Below, piece by piece: positions 26,165 to 38,892 of a DNA stretch of 58,588 nt. The translations under genes and the position numbers were made by a program. The notes beneath the pieces were generated by a model. That model was not told the origin of the DNA. It saw only the letters and a program-made list of their open reading frames with translations, and ran no database searches. The DNA lies in NCBI GenBank assembly GCA_964058805.1, contig CAXKVV010000158.1:1-58588 (forward strand), read 5' to 3'. Numbering within the stretch: the stretch's first letter is position 1; each line of letters starts with the position of its first letter. The DNA comes from Schoenoplectus triqueter. Its lineage: Eukaryota > Streptophyta > Magnoliopsida > Poales > Cyperaceae.

Positions 26165-27283
26165 TAAAGATACTGTGAGCTTAAACTCACGGAGGCCTTC
26201 CGTGAGATTAAATCAAAAAATATATCAAATCATCTTTAAATTTTAATTTATCATTCTCATTAAATTTTTTATATGAAAATCTCATGGGATGCCAAAAATT
26301 TTAGCGTTTTGAGTTTTTTAAGTCGTGGTTTTTAATTTTCAAAAATCAGCTCTAAAAATAATAATAAAATATTTAATATTTGAACATCATTTTAGAAAAT
26401 TAAAAACGGTGGGTTAAAAAGCTCAAAACACTCCAAATTTTTACATTTCACAAGATTTTCATATAAAAAATTTAATGAGCATGATAAATTAAAATTTGGA
26501 GATGATTTGATTTACTTTTTGAGTTAAGTTCACGAAACGCCTCCATGAGCTTAACTCAAAAAGCATATCAAATTGTCTCCAAATTTTAATTTATCATGCT
26601 CATTAATTTTTTTATATGAAAATTTTGATGGGATGCAAAAATTTGGAGTGTTTTGAGTTTTTTAAGTTACCATTTTTTATTTTTAAAAATAATATTCAAA
26701 TATTAAATATTTTATTATTATTTTTAGAGCTAAATTTTAAAAATTAAAAACTATGACTTAAAAAGCTCAAAACACTCCAAATTGTTGCATCCCATGAGAT
26801 TTTCATATAAAGAATTTAATGAGCATGATAAATTAAAATTTAGAGAAGATTTAATATACTTGTTGAGTTAAGCTTGTGGTGTGTGTATATATATATATAT
26901 TAAAGATAGTATGAGTTTAACCTCACGGAGATATTCCGTGAGTTTAACTGAAAAAATACATCAAATTATTTCTAAATTTTAGTTTATTATGCTCATTAAA
27001 TTTTTTATATGAAAATCTTATGGGATGCAAAAATTTGAAGTGTTTTGAGATTTTTAAGTCATCGTTTTTAATTTTTAAAAATGATGTTCAAATATTAAAT
27101 ATTATTATTATTTTTAGAGCTGATTTTTAAATATTAAAAACCGTAACTTAAAAAAATCAAAACACTTTAAATTTTTGCATTCCATAAGATTTTCATAAAA
27201 AATAATTAATGAGAATGATAAATTAAAATTTGAAGATAATTCGATGTACTTTTTGAGTTAACCTTACGATGTTTTACTCTTTC
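26165..27283. repeat. Three long-hairpin MITEs in a row
   Basis: Three related units at about 26165-26541, 26541-26885 and 26905-27283 each form a long inverted repeat. Each half contains ATGAAAATCTCATGGGATGC-like and AAAAATTTGGAGTGTTTTGAG-like words, inverted in the other half. The ends carry the GAGTTAAGCTCACGGAGG-like sequence and its inverse CCTTCCGTGAGTTTAACTC. The first two units share a junction. A (TA)n run separates the second and third. A relative lies at 13435-13775. Confidence 0.75.
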
Positions 27284-29282
27284 TATATATAAATATATAT
27301 AAACTGGCCGCCTATATATATCTTAAAGCTCCATGCAAACTACGTACTAAAAATCTAAATTTTAACATTTTGTTTTGTTTATCATAAATATCGTTTCTTT
27401 TACAAAAAAATGATTTTAGCTAAGCTTACAGCACAAAAAGTTAGGTTAATTTCTTGCTAGCTAGCGAGAAGAAAATTAGGTACGATTAGGAAAACGGCTT
27501 TACATAAATATAGATAAGGAGCTGCGTGTCAACTCACACCTCTTAATTAAATGGATTGCTTTTGTCAATGGTACAACTCTAAAAGGACAGCTCGTTGCAA
27601 GATTTTCAGTTCATTGTTTTTCTTCATTTCGATGTTGGATCTCTTGGGTGCTAATCAAACTGCACTGGGAGCTAAACCATGGTTTTGTTTTTTGTTTCAT
27701 CCTTCGTTTGATCGTTTCTCCTGAGCTGGCCTTGGTTTTCTCATGAAGGACTAATAACACGCACACAGACAAATGCACATTAGCTCTTCTAGAGAGAGCA
27801 CAAAGGCGACCAATGTACACGTGGTACAACTCTTCTATGAAACACTGGAGGCATAAAAACTAGAAAAGTCATTTATTTTTATTTTTAATTGGCACTCCTA
27901 TATTGATTGCACATTGAATGCTTAATTAATAAATAATTGCTTTTCTGTTTAAATATTTCCTTATAAAGAATTCACCTTATAATTAAAAATATATATACTA
28001 ACTATAAATCATGAACTATAGTTTTAGTTGCGACGAGTAATTCAGCCCAGCATAGGATTTATTTTGTACAAGGAATATCAAACTATTCCTGTACGTACTA
28101 ATTAATTTGCTAATTTATCAATTTGAAAAAGAAAACATAATGAATGATGGTTGACCAGAGCTCATTCTAAAGTCTAAACCCTCCGTTCTCTAATTTCAAT
28201 TGTACATGTTTTCGGATAGTAAAAAACGAAGGAAAAAACTGTACATGACGTGCGTGAAATTCGCATGACTACTTATGTAGCTTCCTTTTCTCTTTCTTTT
28301 TCTTTTGTCTTGGTGTTTTGTTTTTCACGTAGACTGTAGCTTATCTTTATCTTTATGCATATATATTGCTGCCGTAAGATAACAAGAACATGTTATACAT
28401 GTATGATTTTTGATGAATTATGCAATTTGATCTGTGTGGATTGTGCGCGAGCCCACACAAACGTGCAAGCAAGTTTAGAAGTGCTTCTTTTAATAAATTT
28501 GTTTTCCTTACCTTCGGCTTTCAATCAGCATAAGTTGCTGGATATAATATCTCCAATATTTCCTATCAAATTAAACCATTTATCTTGTGTTTTGTAAGTA
28601 TATATTAATTTATTAACTGTCTCAGAATCATATAATAAATAAAAGTCCTGTTTTAAATGTGATTAGGTAAAGTTTGGCCATCTGCTATAGGGAAGCTTGT
28701 ATGTAGATGATCAGAAGCAAACATACTCAAATAGTAGGAAAGAAGGCGACGGTTTAGGGGAAAATATTTTTACTTCACTTAGAGAGATGTAGATCTACAA
28801 GTACAGTACGTGTGTTCTTAATAATTATAATTAATTTTCTAGAATTGCCTTTTCTTTTTCTTTCAAGATATTTATGTAAATAGAATCTACATTTCCTTCC
28901 ATTTCTCTTTCGTCTTTTCCTATCTTTCACTGTAATTCTGAATGTGATTTGAAAAGAAATGATCTTTTCTTGACATGATGGCCTAGCTAAATATCACTTT
29001 AGGGCTAGAGTTTTTACTGCGTTATATATGTAACTTTGGTTTATGACTAGATGTCTTGTCTCTATGTGAGACTACATATACATCAGAGAGGGACGAACAT
29101 ATTTAAAGGAAAGAATTAATTGATCGTACGCGTGCGTAGGATTTTCTAGATATTTTTTAGGACAATCGGACAAATCGGAGTGGGTTCCTCTGCAAGGAAC
29201 CTTAGCATGGCGCAATAAGTTCCTGTATCTGCACTTGATTGCAATTACAATAGTTTTCATTACCCAGTGGATGTATATATAT
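27284..29282. other. Intergenic DNA
   Basis: No gene is supported. Short open frames at 27611-27829, 28355-28597 and 29072-29260 have no recognisable domain. A small inverted repeat (GGTTCC...GGAACC) lies near 29186-29204. The base composition is a little less extreme than in the transposon blocks. Confidence 0.45.
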
Positions 29283-30239
29283 CACTACAACATAAATGAT
29301 TTTTACTAATACTCAATTACTAACAGTTTATTAAGAAAACCGTTAGCAGAGAAGGTCGGAGACATTTTGATAATCTTTGATAACATTTTGGTAATGGTTA
29401 TAAATAAAAACCGTTACTGAAAAATGTGTTTTTCGGATATATTTTTCGACAGAACTTTCAGTAATGGTTTTTTTAAAAAACCGTTATTAAATATAAAAGA
29501 TCAATAACGGTTATTGTTTAACAACCGTTTTTTATTGTTTCAGTAACAGTTTTTTAGTATAAACCGTTATTAAAAGTTTCTAACCCTAGCGCTCATTATT
29601 GTTTATTTTATTCTCCACCAATGGCATTTGCTCCCACGGATTGTGAGATATTTTCATCTCACCGTTCGTTCATCCCAATCCAACGATCCAAAAATTAAAA
29701 TTCAAAAACTGAAATTTCACAGATTACTAACCCTTTTTCATCTATTTTCACATATAAAAGGAGAGATGAGAGACAGAGAAAGAAAGAAGATTTCAGATAG
29801 AAAAAATTAAAATTAAAATTCAACCATCTCAACTTCAAACGGTCATAATTTTTTATAAGAAACTCTGATTGAGGCATGTTATACGGCCACGGAAAGCTCA
29901 CGACGAGATCTACAAGTTTAACAGCTATAGCTGTTCCTGCCATTTTTGGGGTCAAAAACCTCATTTTGACCTTCAAAAACGCATTTGAAGTTTGTTTCTG
30001 TTCTTTTGTATTTTTTGTGTTTTTTTCTTATACATTTTATAGATTTTCACATTATTGCATGAGCAAGATATGCATATTGTTGAGTAAATATTTTTTCATT
30101 TGATGTATAATTATATTTCTTTCATATTAATTATTGAATGAATAAATAATATTTTATATTAAAAGTTTCTGCTGGTATGTGTAAATAAATTATGTATATG
30201 GCTAGCATAAATTGGGCTGGCCAGAAAAACAGCTTGCTC

Positions 30240-30305
<66 letters not shown>

Positions 30306-30637
30306 AATAGTTTTTTAATAAAAAATCATTACTAAAGGTGTAAAAAAATATATAATAAAAAAATTCAGCGTTATTATAATCAGTAACTGTTTTTATTTAA
30401 AAATCGTTACTGATTCTCAAGATTCAGTAACTATTTTTATGTAAAAACTGTTACTGTAACTCGAGATTCAGTAATATTTTTTATCTAAAAATCGTTACTG
30501 AATGTATCCCGCCCGATTTGATAGACACACAATTTTATAACGATTCTTTTAGAGTTTTAGTAACCCACATTCAATTACGGTTCATAAACCGTTATTAAAT
30601 GGTAAAAACAACCACTGATTCTTTTTTTGTTGTAGTA
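29283..30637. mobile_element. Non-autonomous CACTA element 1
   Basis: It starts CACTACAAC and ends GTTGTAGTA, with a 3-bp TAT duplication on each side (29280-29282, 30638-30640). Both ends are packed with inverted units TAACGGTTTTT/AAAAACCGTTA and CAGTAACGG. The middle (about 29640-30160) is the internal core shared with the other elements, here reversed. It includes a (TA)n run at about 30242-30300. It has no transposase. Confidence 0.85.
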
Positions 30638-30908
30638 TATAGGTTGTGCTACGAATACTGGATAAAAATACTTAACACGAATATATATATTTAAGGCACC
30701 GTATAAGAATATTGGATAAAAATACTAACACGAATACTTTGGAATTATATTGCACCTAATTAAGCATGATTTCAAGGGACTCAAATCATACACTACAACA
30801 CATTTTAAATTTAATAACAATTTTTAAAGCCTTTTAACAATGATTCTCTAACCGTTATTGAAAAGGGATATTCAAAAAAAGTATAAACAGCCGTTGTTAA
30901 ATCACATT

Positions 30909-31305
30909 ATTTTTAATACATAAAGAATGTTAAATTTTTAAACTTTTCAAATATGCCACATCATCATTTTTTTCATCATTAATTTTAGTTAAATCTTTTC
31001 ATCTTCTTGAATCTAAGAATTTATATACAATAATTTCTCTCTCCTCATTTAAAATAATGTGTGAAATATATTTAAGGTGAAACTTAACTCTTAAAATGAT
31101 CAAACTTTTTTTATGATCATTTATAGATTATTATGTATTTAATTATATTATTTATTATTATAATAATTATTATTATTATCATTATTACTTAGCATTTAAA
31201 AATATTGTGTCTATGAAATTTTATTAAATATATTTAAAATTTTATATTATTAATTATTTATTTGAAGACTATATTATCGGGGCGAAGCCCGAGTTACAAC
31301 CCTAG
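30909..31305 (+). mobile_element. Short Helitron nested in CACTA element 2
   Basis: It ends with a small GC hairpin (GGGGCGAAGCCC) followed by GAGTTACAACCCTAG and then T, the CTRR end of plant Helitrons. It is a close relative of 56445-56857, with ATAAAGAATGTTAAA near the start and GCCACATCATCA further in. The 5' TC appears mutated, so the start is approximate. It is non-coding and non-autonomous. Confidence 0.75.
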
Positions 31306-32033
31306 TTAAAATCATTCTTGGAAGATATTTAACAATGGTTCTTACTTAATAATCATTGTTAAAAAATTATTTAGTAATAATTTTTAACTAATAACCATTA
31401 TTAAAGGGTTCTTATTAGTAATGGTTCTTAATTATAAATCATTGTTAAATGAACTTGTATCAATGATTTTTAACTATTAACCGTTGCTAAAGAACTCTTT
31501 AACAATAGTTATTAGTTAAAAATCTTTAACAAGTAATTTTTTAAAAAAAATTAGCTATAACATTCAGATTCATATATGGAGTCAATAATGAATAGAGTCA
31601 AATTGATTAGATAAGAATAAATGTTATTATATATTATTCACTCATTCAATAATTTATATAAAAAATATAATTATTTATCCGATAAAAAAATATTTACTCA
31701 ATAATACATACATTTTGCTCATATAATAATATGAAAAATTATATAATTTCTAAGAAAAAATTCAAAGAAAGAAATGAAAAAAAATAGAAGTTGAAACTTA
31801 AAATATATTTTTTAGCTTGAAGATGAGATTTTTGGCCCTGAACATGACGGTAACAACATAAATGGTTAACCCTATAGGTCTTATCGTAACCTTTTCACGA
31901 TCGTATAATACGTCTCAATCAGAATTTTCTATCAAAAGTTATGACCATTTGAAGTAGAAATGGTCGGATTTCGATTTTTATTTTTTCTATATCTCTTCTT
32001 TCTCTCTCTCGGCTCATTTTTATATCAAAATAG

Positions 32034-32108
32034 AAGAAGAAGAAGAAGAAGAAGAAGAAGAAGAAGAAGAAGAAGAAGAAGAAAAAAAAGAAGAAGAAGA
32101 AGAAGAAG
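32034..32108. repeat. (AGA)n microsatellite
   Basis: About 25 AGA units interrupted by one short A-run. The arginine-rich open frame at 31960-32163 is produced by this repeat. Confidence 0.96.
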
Positions 32109-32779
32109 AGAGGTTCAATCCATGAGATTTTGCTTTTTTAATTTAGATTTTTTGATCGGTTGATCGAGATGAATGAATGGTGATATTGAAAAATCTAGCA
32201 ATCTGTGAGAGCAAAAAAAATAAATTATTATTGGTTAATTCTTTTGCGTCAGAGAAAATTTGAGTTTTACCTTTAACAACAGTTCTTAACTAAGAACCGT
32301 TGTAAAAGAAACATTTAACAATAGTTTTTAATTAAAAATCATTTAGCAACTGTTTTTAGTTAAAAACCGTAGTTAAACGTTCATCCCTACTTTTTGTCAT
32401 CCAACATCTATTTTAATAAAAAAATATATTAACAATTATTGCTAAACATGTTCTCAATATTTCAATAATTCTACGGACCCCTTTCAACAGTGAATTTCAC
32501 TTATACTATTGTTAATTGAGTTCATTTATGTTGTAGTGATACTACGCGTAATTCTAGTTGGAATTTATAAAGTTTATACAAGATTTTATAAATGTATCAA
32601 ATAGAAGCACGCGATTTCTGACATTTTTTTAAAACTAAGCAACTTTTTTTAGCTAGTTTTAATTAAATAATTTTAACAAGTGTGATGTATATAACTCTGG
32701 AGAGAACGCGAAGTATATCTATTATATTAGGCTGTATATTATCGAATTCTTAGAAGAATTTATAATAGTATCTTGTTAA

Positions 32780-34223
32780 CACTATCAAAAAAAATTCTTT
32801 TAGAACCGGTTATATAAAACATCTAGTACTGATTATACAATCAGTGCTAAAAATATGTGATTCTAAATGTTTTAGAAACCGGTTTTAAAAAGGGGTGCTA
32901 GAATGTGCATTTAGAATCGGTTTTTATTTAATAATTTAGAGTCGGTTATTATATAAAACCGACTTTAAAGACTCCAAAAAATCAGACCTAAACCAATCTT
33001 TAGAACCTTTTATTTAACAAAATTGGCTTTAATTAACAGACTCTAAATAAAAACTTTTATTTAAAAAAACTGCTCTAATTAATCTAAATCAATTAAAATT
33101 GGTTATTTCAAAAAAATGGCTCTAAATCTTTTTTTATTATTTATGATTTAGAGGTGGTTTATTGAAATAATTTGCTCTAAAACTTTATTTAGAACCGGTT
33201 ATTTCAAAAAAAAAAACCGGCTCTAAAATCTTTTTATTATTATTTATGAATTAGAACGCTATATTATTTTTATTGTGAATTTACAACAGAAACCAAAAAT
33301 TTTGATTTGTTATTTTATTTTTTTGAATTGGTTTCTCTAAAATTTTGATTAAATAGTTTGAATTAGCAATTCATAACAAATAACAAAATATTACATATAA
33401 TTTATATACTAAATTTTTTTTTGATAAATTTTCTATCTATATACATAATTTTCTATCTATATAATTTCTAACAAAAAACAGAGAAAAACAAAAAAAAACT
33501 TCAAATACGTTTTTGAGAGTCAAGATGAGATTTTTTGACCCCAAAAATGGCCGTAATGGCTTAGCTATAAAGGTTTTAGCCATTACCCTATAGATATCGT
33601 CGTTAGCTTTCTGTGGCCGTGTAGAACGCCTCAATCGGAGTTTACTGTCAAAAATTATTGCCATTTGAACTTGAGATGGTCGAATTTCAATTTTTATTTT
33701 TTCATTCTTTTCTCTTTTCTTTTTTCTTTCTCTTTTCCTGTCATCTCTTATATATATATATATATATATAATAGGGAGGATGAAGAGTGATAATTCGTGA
33801 GATCGTGATGAATGAACGGTTAGATTGAAAAATATAGCAATCCATGAGAGCAAAAAACTAGAATTCCATTGGTTGATTTTTTTTAGAGTCGGTTATTAGA
33901 TAAAAAAAATGGTTCTAAAATTTTAGAGGTGTTTAGAGCCAATTTTATAAAAAACTGATACTAACTATTATAAAATTCAATATTTAGAGCCAGTTGTTTA
34001 TAAAACTGGTGCTAACTATAATGTTTAGAGCCGATTTTTATGAAAATCATCTCTAACTCCATCTTACAAACAGTATTCTTATCATTAGAACCTGTTATTT
34101 TATAAAAATCGGTTCTAAAATATTTCACTCAAATTACCACCGTGCCATTCAACCCTTTTAGAATCGATTTTCTATTTAACCGGTGTTAAATGAGTGTTTC
34201 TAAAAGTCTTTTTTGTGGTAGTA
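32780..34223. mobile_element. Non-autonomous CACTA element 3
   Basis: It starts CACTATCAAAAAAAATTC and ends TTTTTTGTGGTAGTA, with TAA on both sides (32777-32779, 34224-34226). The subterminal units are TTTAGAACCGGTT and AACCGGTTCTAAA, a third repeat species. The core at about 33400-33850 contains a 138-codon minus-strand frame whose middle peptide is echoed in the other elements. It also has a (TA)n run at about 33749-33770. Confidence 0.85.
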
Positions 34224-34226
34224 TAA

Positions 34227-34725
34227 TATTAACACATAAAATTAGTAAATAAGTCCAATCCTCTTTAAATATACATAGATTCATTTAAAAAAGATGAGAT
34301 CACTTGACAAACGGTTATTTTAACAATCATGATAATAAGATCCTAAATAAATTCAAATAAATAATTAAACAAAAAAAGTTTGTAGATATGTATTCTCTAA
34401 CTTTATCAATTGATAGTGTTTTAAATTTTATATAATTAAAATATCATACGATAGTCCATCAATTTCTATTAAAATTTGATAATTTATAACAGTACAGATT
34501 TAATGATTTTTGATAGACTATCTACTAGTCGGTTTATAATGATACAGATTTAATGATATTTGATCTACTAGTTCATAAAGGAGATTCATTATCCCACATT
34601 GGTGTCGAACTATGAAAATAGACGACACTAAAAGTATCAAAGACCATTAAATCCATTCTCGTTATCTACTATTTGTGTTAACTTTTTATAAAAATTTAAT
34701 AGTAAAATTTCTTGACTCATCAATA
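34227..34725. other. Intergenic DNA with a short duplication
   Basis: The word ACAGATTTAATGAT with its flanks is repeated about 55 bp apart (near 34495 and 34550). No gene. Confidence 0.45.
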
Positions 34726-35334
34726 TTGATTTTTTTATAAAAAAATCCACATTAAAATAGATAATCAGTGTCATTTTTTATAAAAAAAAACTGACACTCA
34801 AATTTGCTAACTCATCAGTGTCAATTATTTATAAAAACATTAAGATTTGTTGACTCATCACTATCAGTTTTGTAATAAAAATCAACACTAAAAAAATTGA
34901 AAAAAAAATGTGTTGAATTTGGTATTGAATTATCAATGCTAGATTTTTTTTATAAAAAAATGACACTAAATTTTTTATTGATTTTTCTGTTCAAAATTTG
35001 AGATTTCAATAAGTATCAGATTTTTTATTTTTTTTAAAATATCATGTCTATAAAATTTTCACATATTTTTAACATTATATGATCACTCAATCAAATACCG
35101 GGTATCGTATCTATAGCATCCAATTACAAATTTATTTATTGATGGTGTTTTGATAACTAATTGAACTTAGATTGATGTTAGTTTTATTAATAAAAATCCT
35201 ACACTAGTTGTTTTCAGTTTTTTCCCAATATCAATAATAAGTGTCGATTTTTTATAAAAGTTCGACACTAATTGTTGTCATTTGTGTCAATTTTTCTCTG
35301 CAGAAAAGGCCGACACTAAATCGTTGTACTAGTG
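34726..35334. mobile_element. Partial CACTA element 4
   Basis: The right end GTTGTACTAGTG matches a CACTAGTACAAC terminus. Upstream are many inverted units of the type AGTGTCGATTTTTTATAAAA and TTTTATAAAAAATGACACT. No left terminus or internal core was found, so it is left-truncated. The left limit is set where the units begin. Confidence 0.65.
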
Positions 35335-37755
35335 TTCATATGAAACTGAAATTATATATTATCTATTAATTTAATAATATATCTATAAATATTTTTTTAA
35401 TTCTTTAAGTTTTTTAAATTTATTTATAATTTTGTTCTCGAGTTTGTCGAAATACCATATGTCAAGTGATCCATTGCCTTCATTATTATTTGGATTTAGA
35501 TATGGTTATTGCGTGCAACTCAAAATATTAGATATATAATAACGCTATATATGTACATTTCGGTTACACACATATTTTAGAAACGTCTGATATATGAATT
35601 AGAGGAGGGATCATCACTTGAAAATGGAAATTTTGACGATCTTGAAAATGAAAATTCAAATAAATTTGAGAAGAACTAAAAGATAGAAAAAAAATATATT
35701 CTTGAACTTAATTATAGATTAATAATGTTTAAAAATTTACATAATTTAGTTATTGTTAAATAATCCATTGGAGATCGCTATACTAGACTATTGCAAATTA
35801 TATAAAAATTTTGATGGTTTTGGATAGACTATCAAAAGATAGTAAAATTACAAAAAAAATAAAATATTATCAATCTACATATTTAAAAATATATCTATAA
35901 ATTTTTTTTAGAATTTATTTAAATTTTCATTAAAATAGCCACTGTCGAGTGTCCGTTCCCTATGAATTAATCGTATCCTCAATGAACACTTTACCTCAGT
36001 GAGTTAAAAGGAAAAGGTCCTAACTCGATACTGTAAACAGCTTTAATCATGTGATCATTATTCAGTCAGTATACATCTTTACCTGAATATGTATTGCTCT
36101 GTCAATGATAAGGAGGTTTATATTTTTACGGTCATTATGAACTTCCAATAATTTGTTGCCTGTTACTATATAATATAACAACTAAATGAACAAAAAGGCA
36201 ACCAGGTCGAAGTAGGTTTGAACATCATGATAACAATTTTAGGCTACCAATTCAAAAAAAAAGAGGATTGGAAAGGCCCACCAAAACCTCAGAAAGTTAG
36301 ATGCCTTTCCTCTAGGGTTACAACAAAAATGAGTGTTAATTATGGATACGTATCAGATATAGGATTTTTTATTAGTATATTCATTTAAAATTATTTTTAT
36401 ATTTTATTTTTATCCATTAAAATTAGACTTATTTATATTATATCCTTATCCATGAAAATAAATGGATAACAAAATGATAATGATAATATACTAATGTACT
36501 AATTAGTTTTATCAAAATTTATATAAAAAACGTTCAAATTTATTCTTTTCATATAAATGAATCTCTATTTTACTATTATGAAATCAAAATATAACTGCAA
36601 AATCAATTCAACTTAAGTCATTTCAAAACAAACAAATTAAAAAAATAGGAACATCTTTTGTCAAACTTTTTTAACTAAAAATAATATATATATTAAAAGT
36701 AAAAATATCATCTTGTCTAAAATAAAATCTTATATTGACTTATCCTATTATTTTAAATATTCTTCTAAATATTATAATTTATTAGATAGTGAAATCTAAG
36801 TAAGATAATTTATCACAGAACTCATAGGAAAAATTATTACATGATATAATTATATTGGAATAATATAAATTATTTTTTTAATAATTTATCCTATTAGGAA
36901 AATCAGTATGAAATACTTTTTATTCATAACTTTATTCATTTACTTAACGAAAAAAATATATTTATATTTGTATCAAATAAATTAATAAAAAATATTATTA
37001 TCTCATAAAGTAGTAAAAGATATTATTCTCACCCTAACCACAAATGAAGACTAGCTAGTGTAGATCAGTAGATGCAAGTAGTGGAGAAACAATCGATTTC
37101 TCGGTTCTTTTGGGCCCGACATGTCTGTGCTCATGATGTCCAGGTACGTTCACTTGGTTCTCCGGTGCGGCACACCCGTGTAACAATTCATGTGGAGATC
37201 CAATTCGGCCCGATTTGCTTGACATCACACCATCAGTATCACAAGATATAAAAATGAACTATTAATAATTAATAGGTACAATGTGACAAATAGATATATA
37301 CACGTATTAGAAAAACGAAGGATAAAACCTATATTATTTTTCCAACCAACTAGACTTAATACATTAATGATATACGAATTTTTTTATGAAAGTATTAAAA
37401 TCAATATGAACTTATTAAATAAATAATTATAACAAACTGTCGGTTTCGGGAAAAAAATCCAACACTGTTCTGTCATCAGATTTCTTTAGTAACCAATGCC
37501 TTTTTTTTATAGTACAATGTAACTATAAGAAGTGTACGGTACAAGCAAAAACAAATATTCCGTGTCATTTATTTTTAGGAACTAATGCTACAGTTATTAA
37601 AAATATTCTTTGCTTCGATTCTTTTTCTTTCTTTGTATAACCATCATTAATTTCTTCCAGCTGTATTTTTTTTATTTTTTAAAAATAAATGGCAAAACAG
37701 CCACCTGTTTCATTTTACTCAAAGATATTTCCTATGTATCAAAAAAGACCAGATA
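35335..37755. other. AT-rich intergenic DNA
   Basis: No gene was found. A more GC-rich patch at 37030-37230 has stops in all frames and no recognised motif. Confidence 0.45.
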
Positions 37756-38104
37756 TCTATACTATTATATAAAAATTCTAAGAATTGGACGATTCTATTT
37801 TTGTCATTTTCTTCAAATTTTTTATATCCCAAAATACCCCTCATCTAATGATTTACATTAATTTTGATTAAACATACGAATACAATAGCGTCCATTATTT
37901 TGTATTATTCTTCATTTCTTTGCCATATAGAAGGAAAAGATTTTAAAATTGAGAGAATTCATACGAGATTATATCTGATATAGCATCTGTAATTGATCTT
38001 GCATTTATTGATATTTTTTATATTAGAATGACATACATATTATCATGTGATATTTTTTATATCTAAATAAACAAATTCGCTACAACGCGCGGGTACACAC
38101 CTAG
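37756..38104 (+). mobile_element. Short non-autonomous Helitron
   Basis: It starts TCTATACTATTATATAAA, a typical plant Helitron 5' end. It ends with a CGCGCG-containing hairpin region (CTACAACGCGCGGGTACACA) and CTAG. It lies between A (37755) and T (38105), the expected AT target. It is 349 bp and has no RepHel coding sequence. It appears to interrupt the open frame at 38105-38387 on the minus strand. Confidence 0.85.
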
Positions 38105-38387
38105 TTAATTTCCACCTCCTCATTGAGCGAGGCTGGAACTTCTTTTTCTGAGTTTTTTAAGTATAGAGCTTTAGCAGAACTCTTAATTGGTTGTGAGGCG
38201 AACGCCAATTGAGTGGCTTGAGTTGAACCCTCAGTGAGTTTTTTGAACAGATGACCTATAAGGGATCTGATTTCAAAAAATGAGCACTGAGCCCACCGGG
38301 ATCTTGGTTTACGTGATGAACTGTCAATTGAATGAAGCCTTGCATGAATGGAACTTCCTAATGCACCTTCTGGAAACTGCTCCACAG
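38105..38387 (-). pseudogene. Exon-like fragment of an unidentified gene
   Basis: A minus-strand frame with protein-like composition and no stops, reading AVEQFPEGALGSSIHARLHS at its start and SQPIKSSAKALYLKNSEKEV further on. An AG acceptor (TGTGTGAG) precedes 38387. With that acceptor the reading phase matches the donor of the exon-like piece at 46521-46590, on the far side of the Mutator element. The 3' end is cut by the Helitron at 38104/38105. I do not recognise the family. It may be a gene fragment split by two insertions, or the end of a degraded gene. Confidence 0.45.
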
Positions 38388-38507
38388 CTCACACATAAAA
38401 AGACTTGAGATGGTAAAAAGTAATAATACAAAGTTTCGACAAAAGATAGAAACGAAAACAAAACATATTCGAACTGCTCTTAGAGTCACTGCATATACTA
38501 GGTTCAG

Positions 38508-38616
38508 TCAGTTTTTATTATAAATAATAATTATTAAATTAATATTATTAATAATAAGACTGATAACGGTAAAAGTGCAAAAATACGAATCGTAACGCGC
38601 CACTGTCAGTGGCGCG
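38508..38616 (+). repeat. Left terminal inverted repeat of the MULE
   Basis: It matches the reverse complement of 46329-46437 over its length: an AT-rich outer part (TTATTATAAATAATAATTA), the shared block CAAAAATACGAA, then the first GC palindrome. Confidence 0.93.
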
Positions 38617-38653
38617 GGTGAAACGCGCCACTGGCAGTGGCGCGTTTCACCCG
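38596..38653. promoter_or_regulatory. GC-rich palindromes inside the left MULE end
   Basis: There is a 21-bp palindrome at 38596-38616 with arm CGCGCCACTG. It is followed by a perfect 39-bp inverted repeat with a 1-base centre at 38615-38653, whose arm is CGGGTGAAACGCGCCACTG. They probably bind the element's transposase or PMD protein; this is inferred from position and symmetry. Confidence 0.7.
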
Positions 38654-38689
38654 TATATATTCTACCGCGCAGGTGTGTTGCGCGTTGTT

Positions 38690-38820
38690 GACAGGAGAGA
38701 GAAAGAGAGAAACGAAGAGAGAGAGAAAGAGAGAAAGAGAGAAAGAGAGGAAGAGAGAGGAAGAGAGAGGGGAAGAGAAGAGAAGAGAAGAGAAGGAAAG
38801 AGAAAGGAAGAGAACCGGAG
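38690..38820. repeat. Purine (GA-rich) tract in the MULE leader
   Basis: About 130 bp of GAGAGA, GAAAGAGA and GGAAGAGA units lies between the left palindromes and the presumed 5' untranslated exon of the PMD gene. It resembles GAGA-type plant leader sequences. Confidence 0.85.
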
Positions 38821-38892
38821 GAAAAAAACGCACGCTAGCATTTCTATGGATTTTGCAATTAAAGGTAATTTTTTATAAATATTATTTAATTG

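Larger units (their letters stand above)
30791..32538. mobile_element. Non-autonomous CACTA element 2
   Basis: It starts CACTACAACA and ends TGTTGTAGTG and is flanked by ATA on both sides (30788-30790, 32539-32541). The subterminal units are of the type TTTAACAATGG and TTAAAAACCATT, different from element 1. The core lies at about 31600-32160. A Helitron (30909-31305) sits in its left arm, and an (AGA)n run lies in the core. Confidence 0.88.

Noticed and set aside
31960..32163. Poly-arginine open frame
   Set aside because: Produced by the (AGA)n microsatellite inside a CACTA element.
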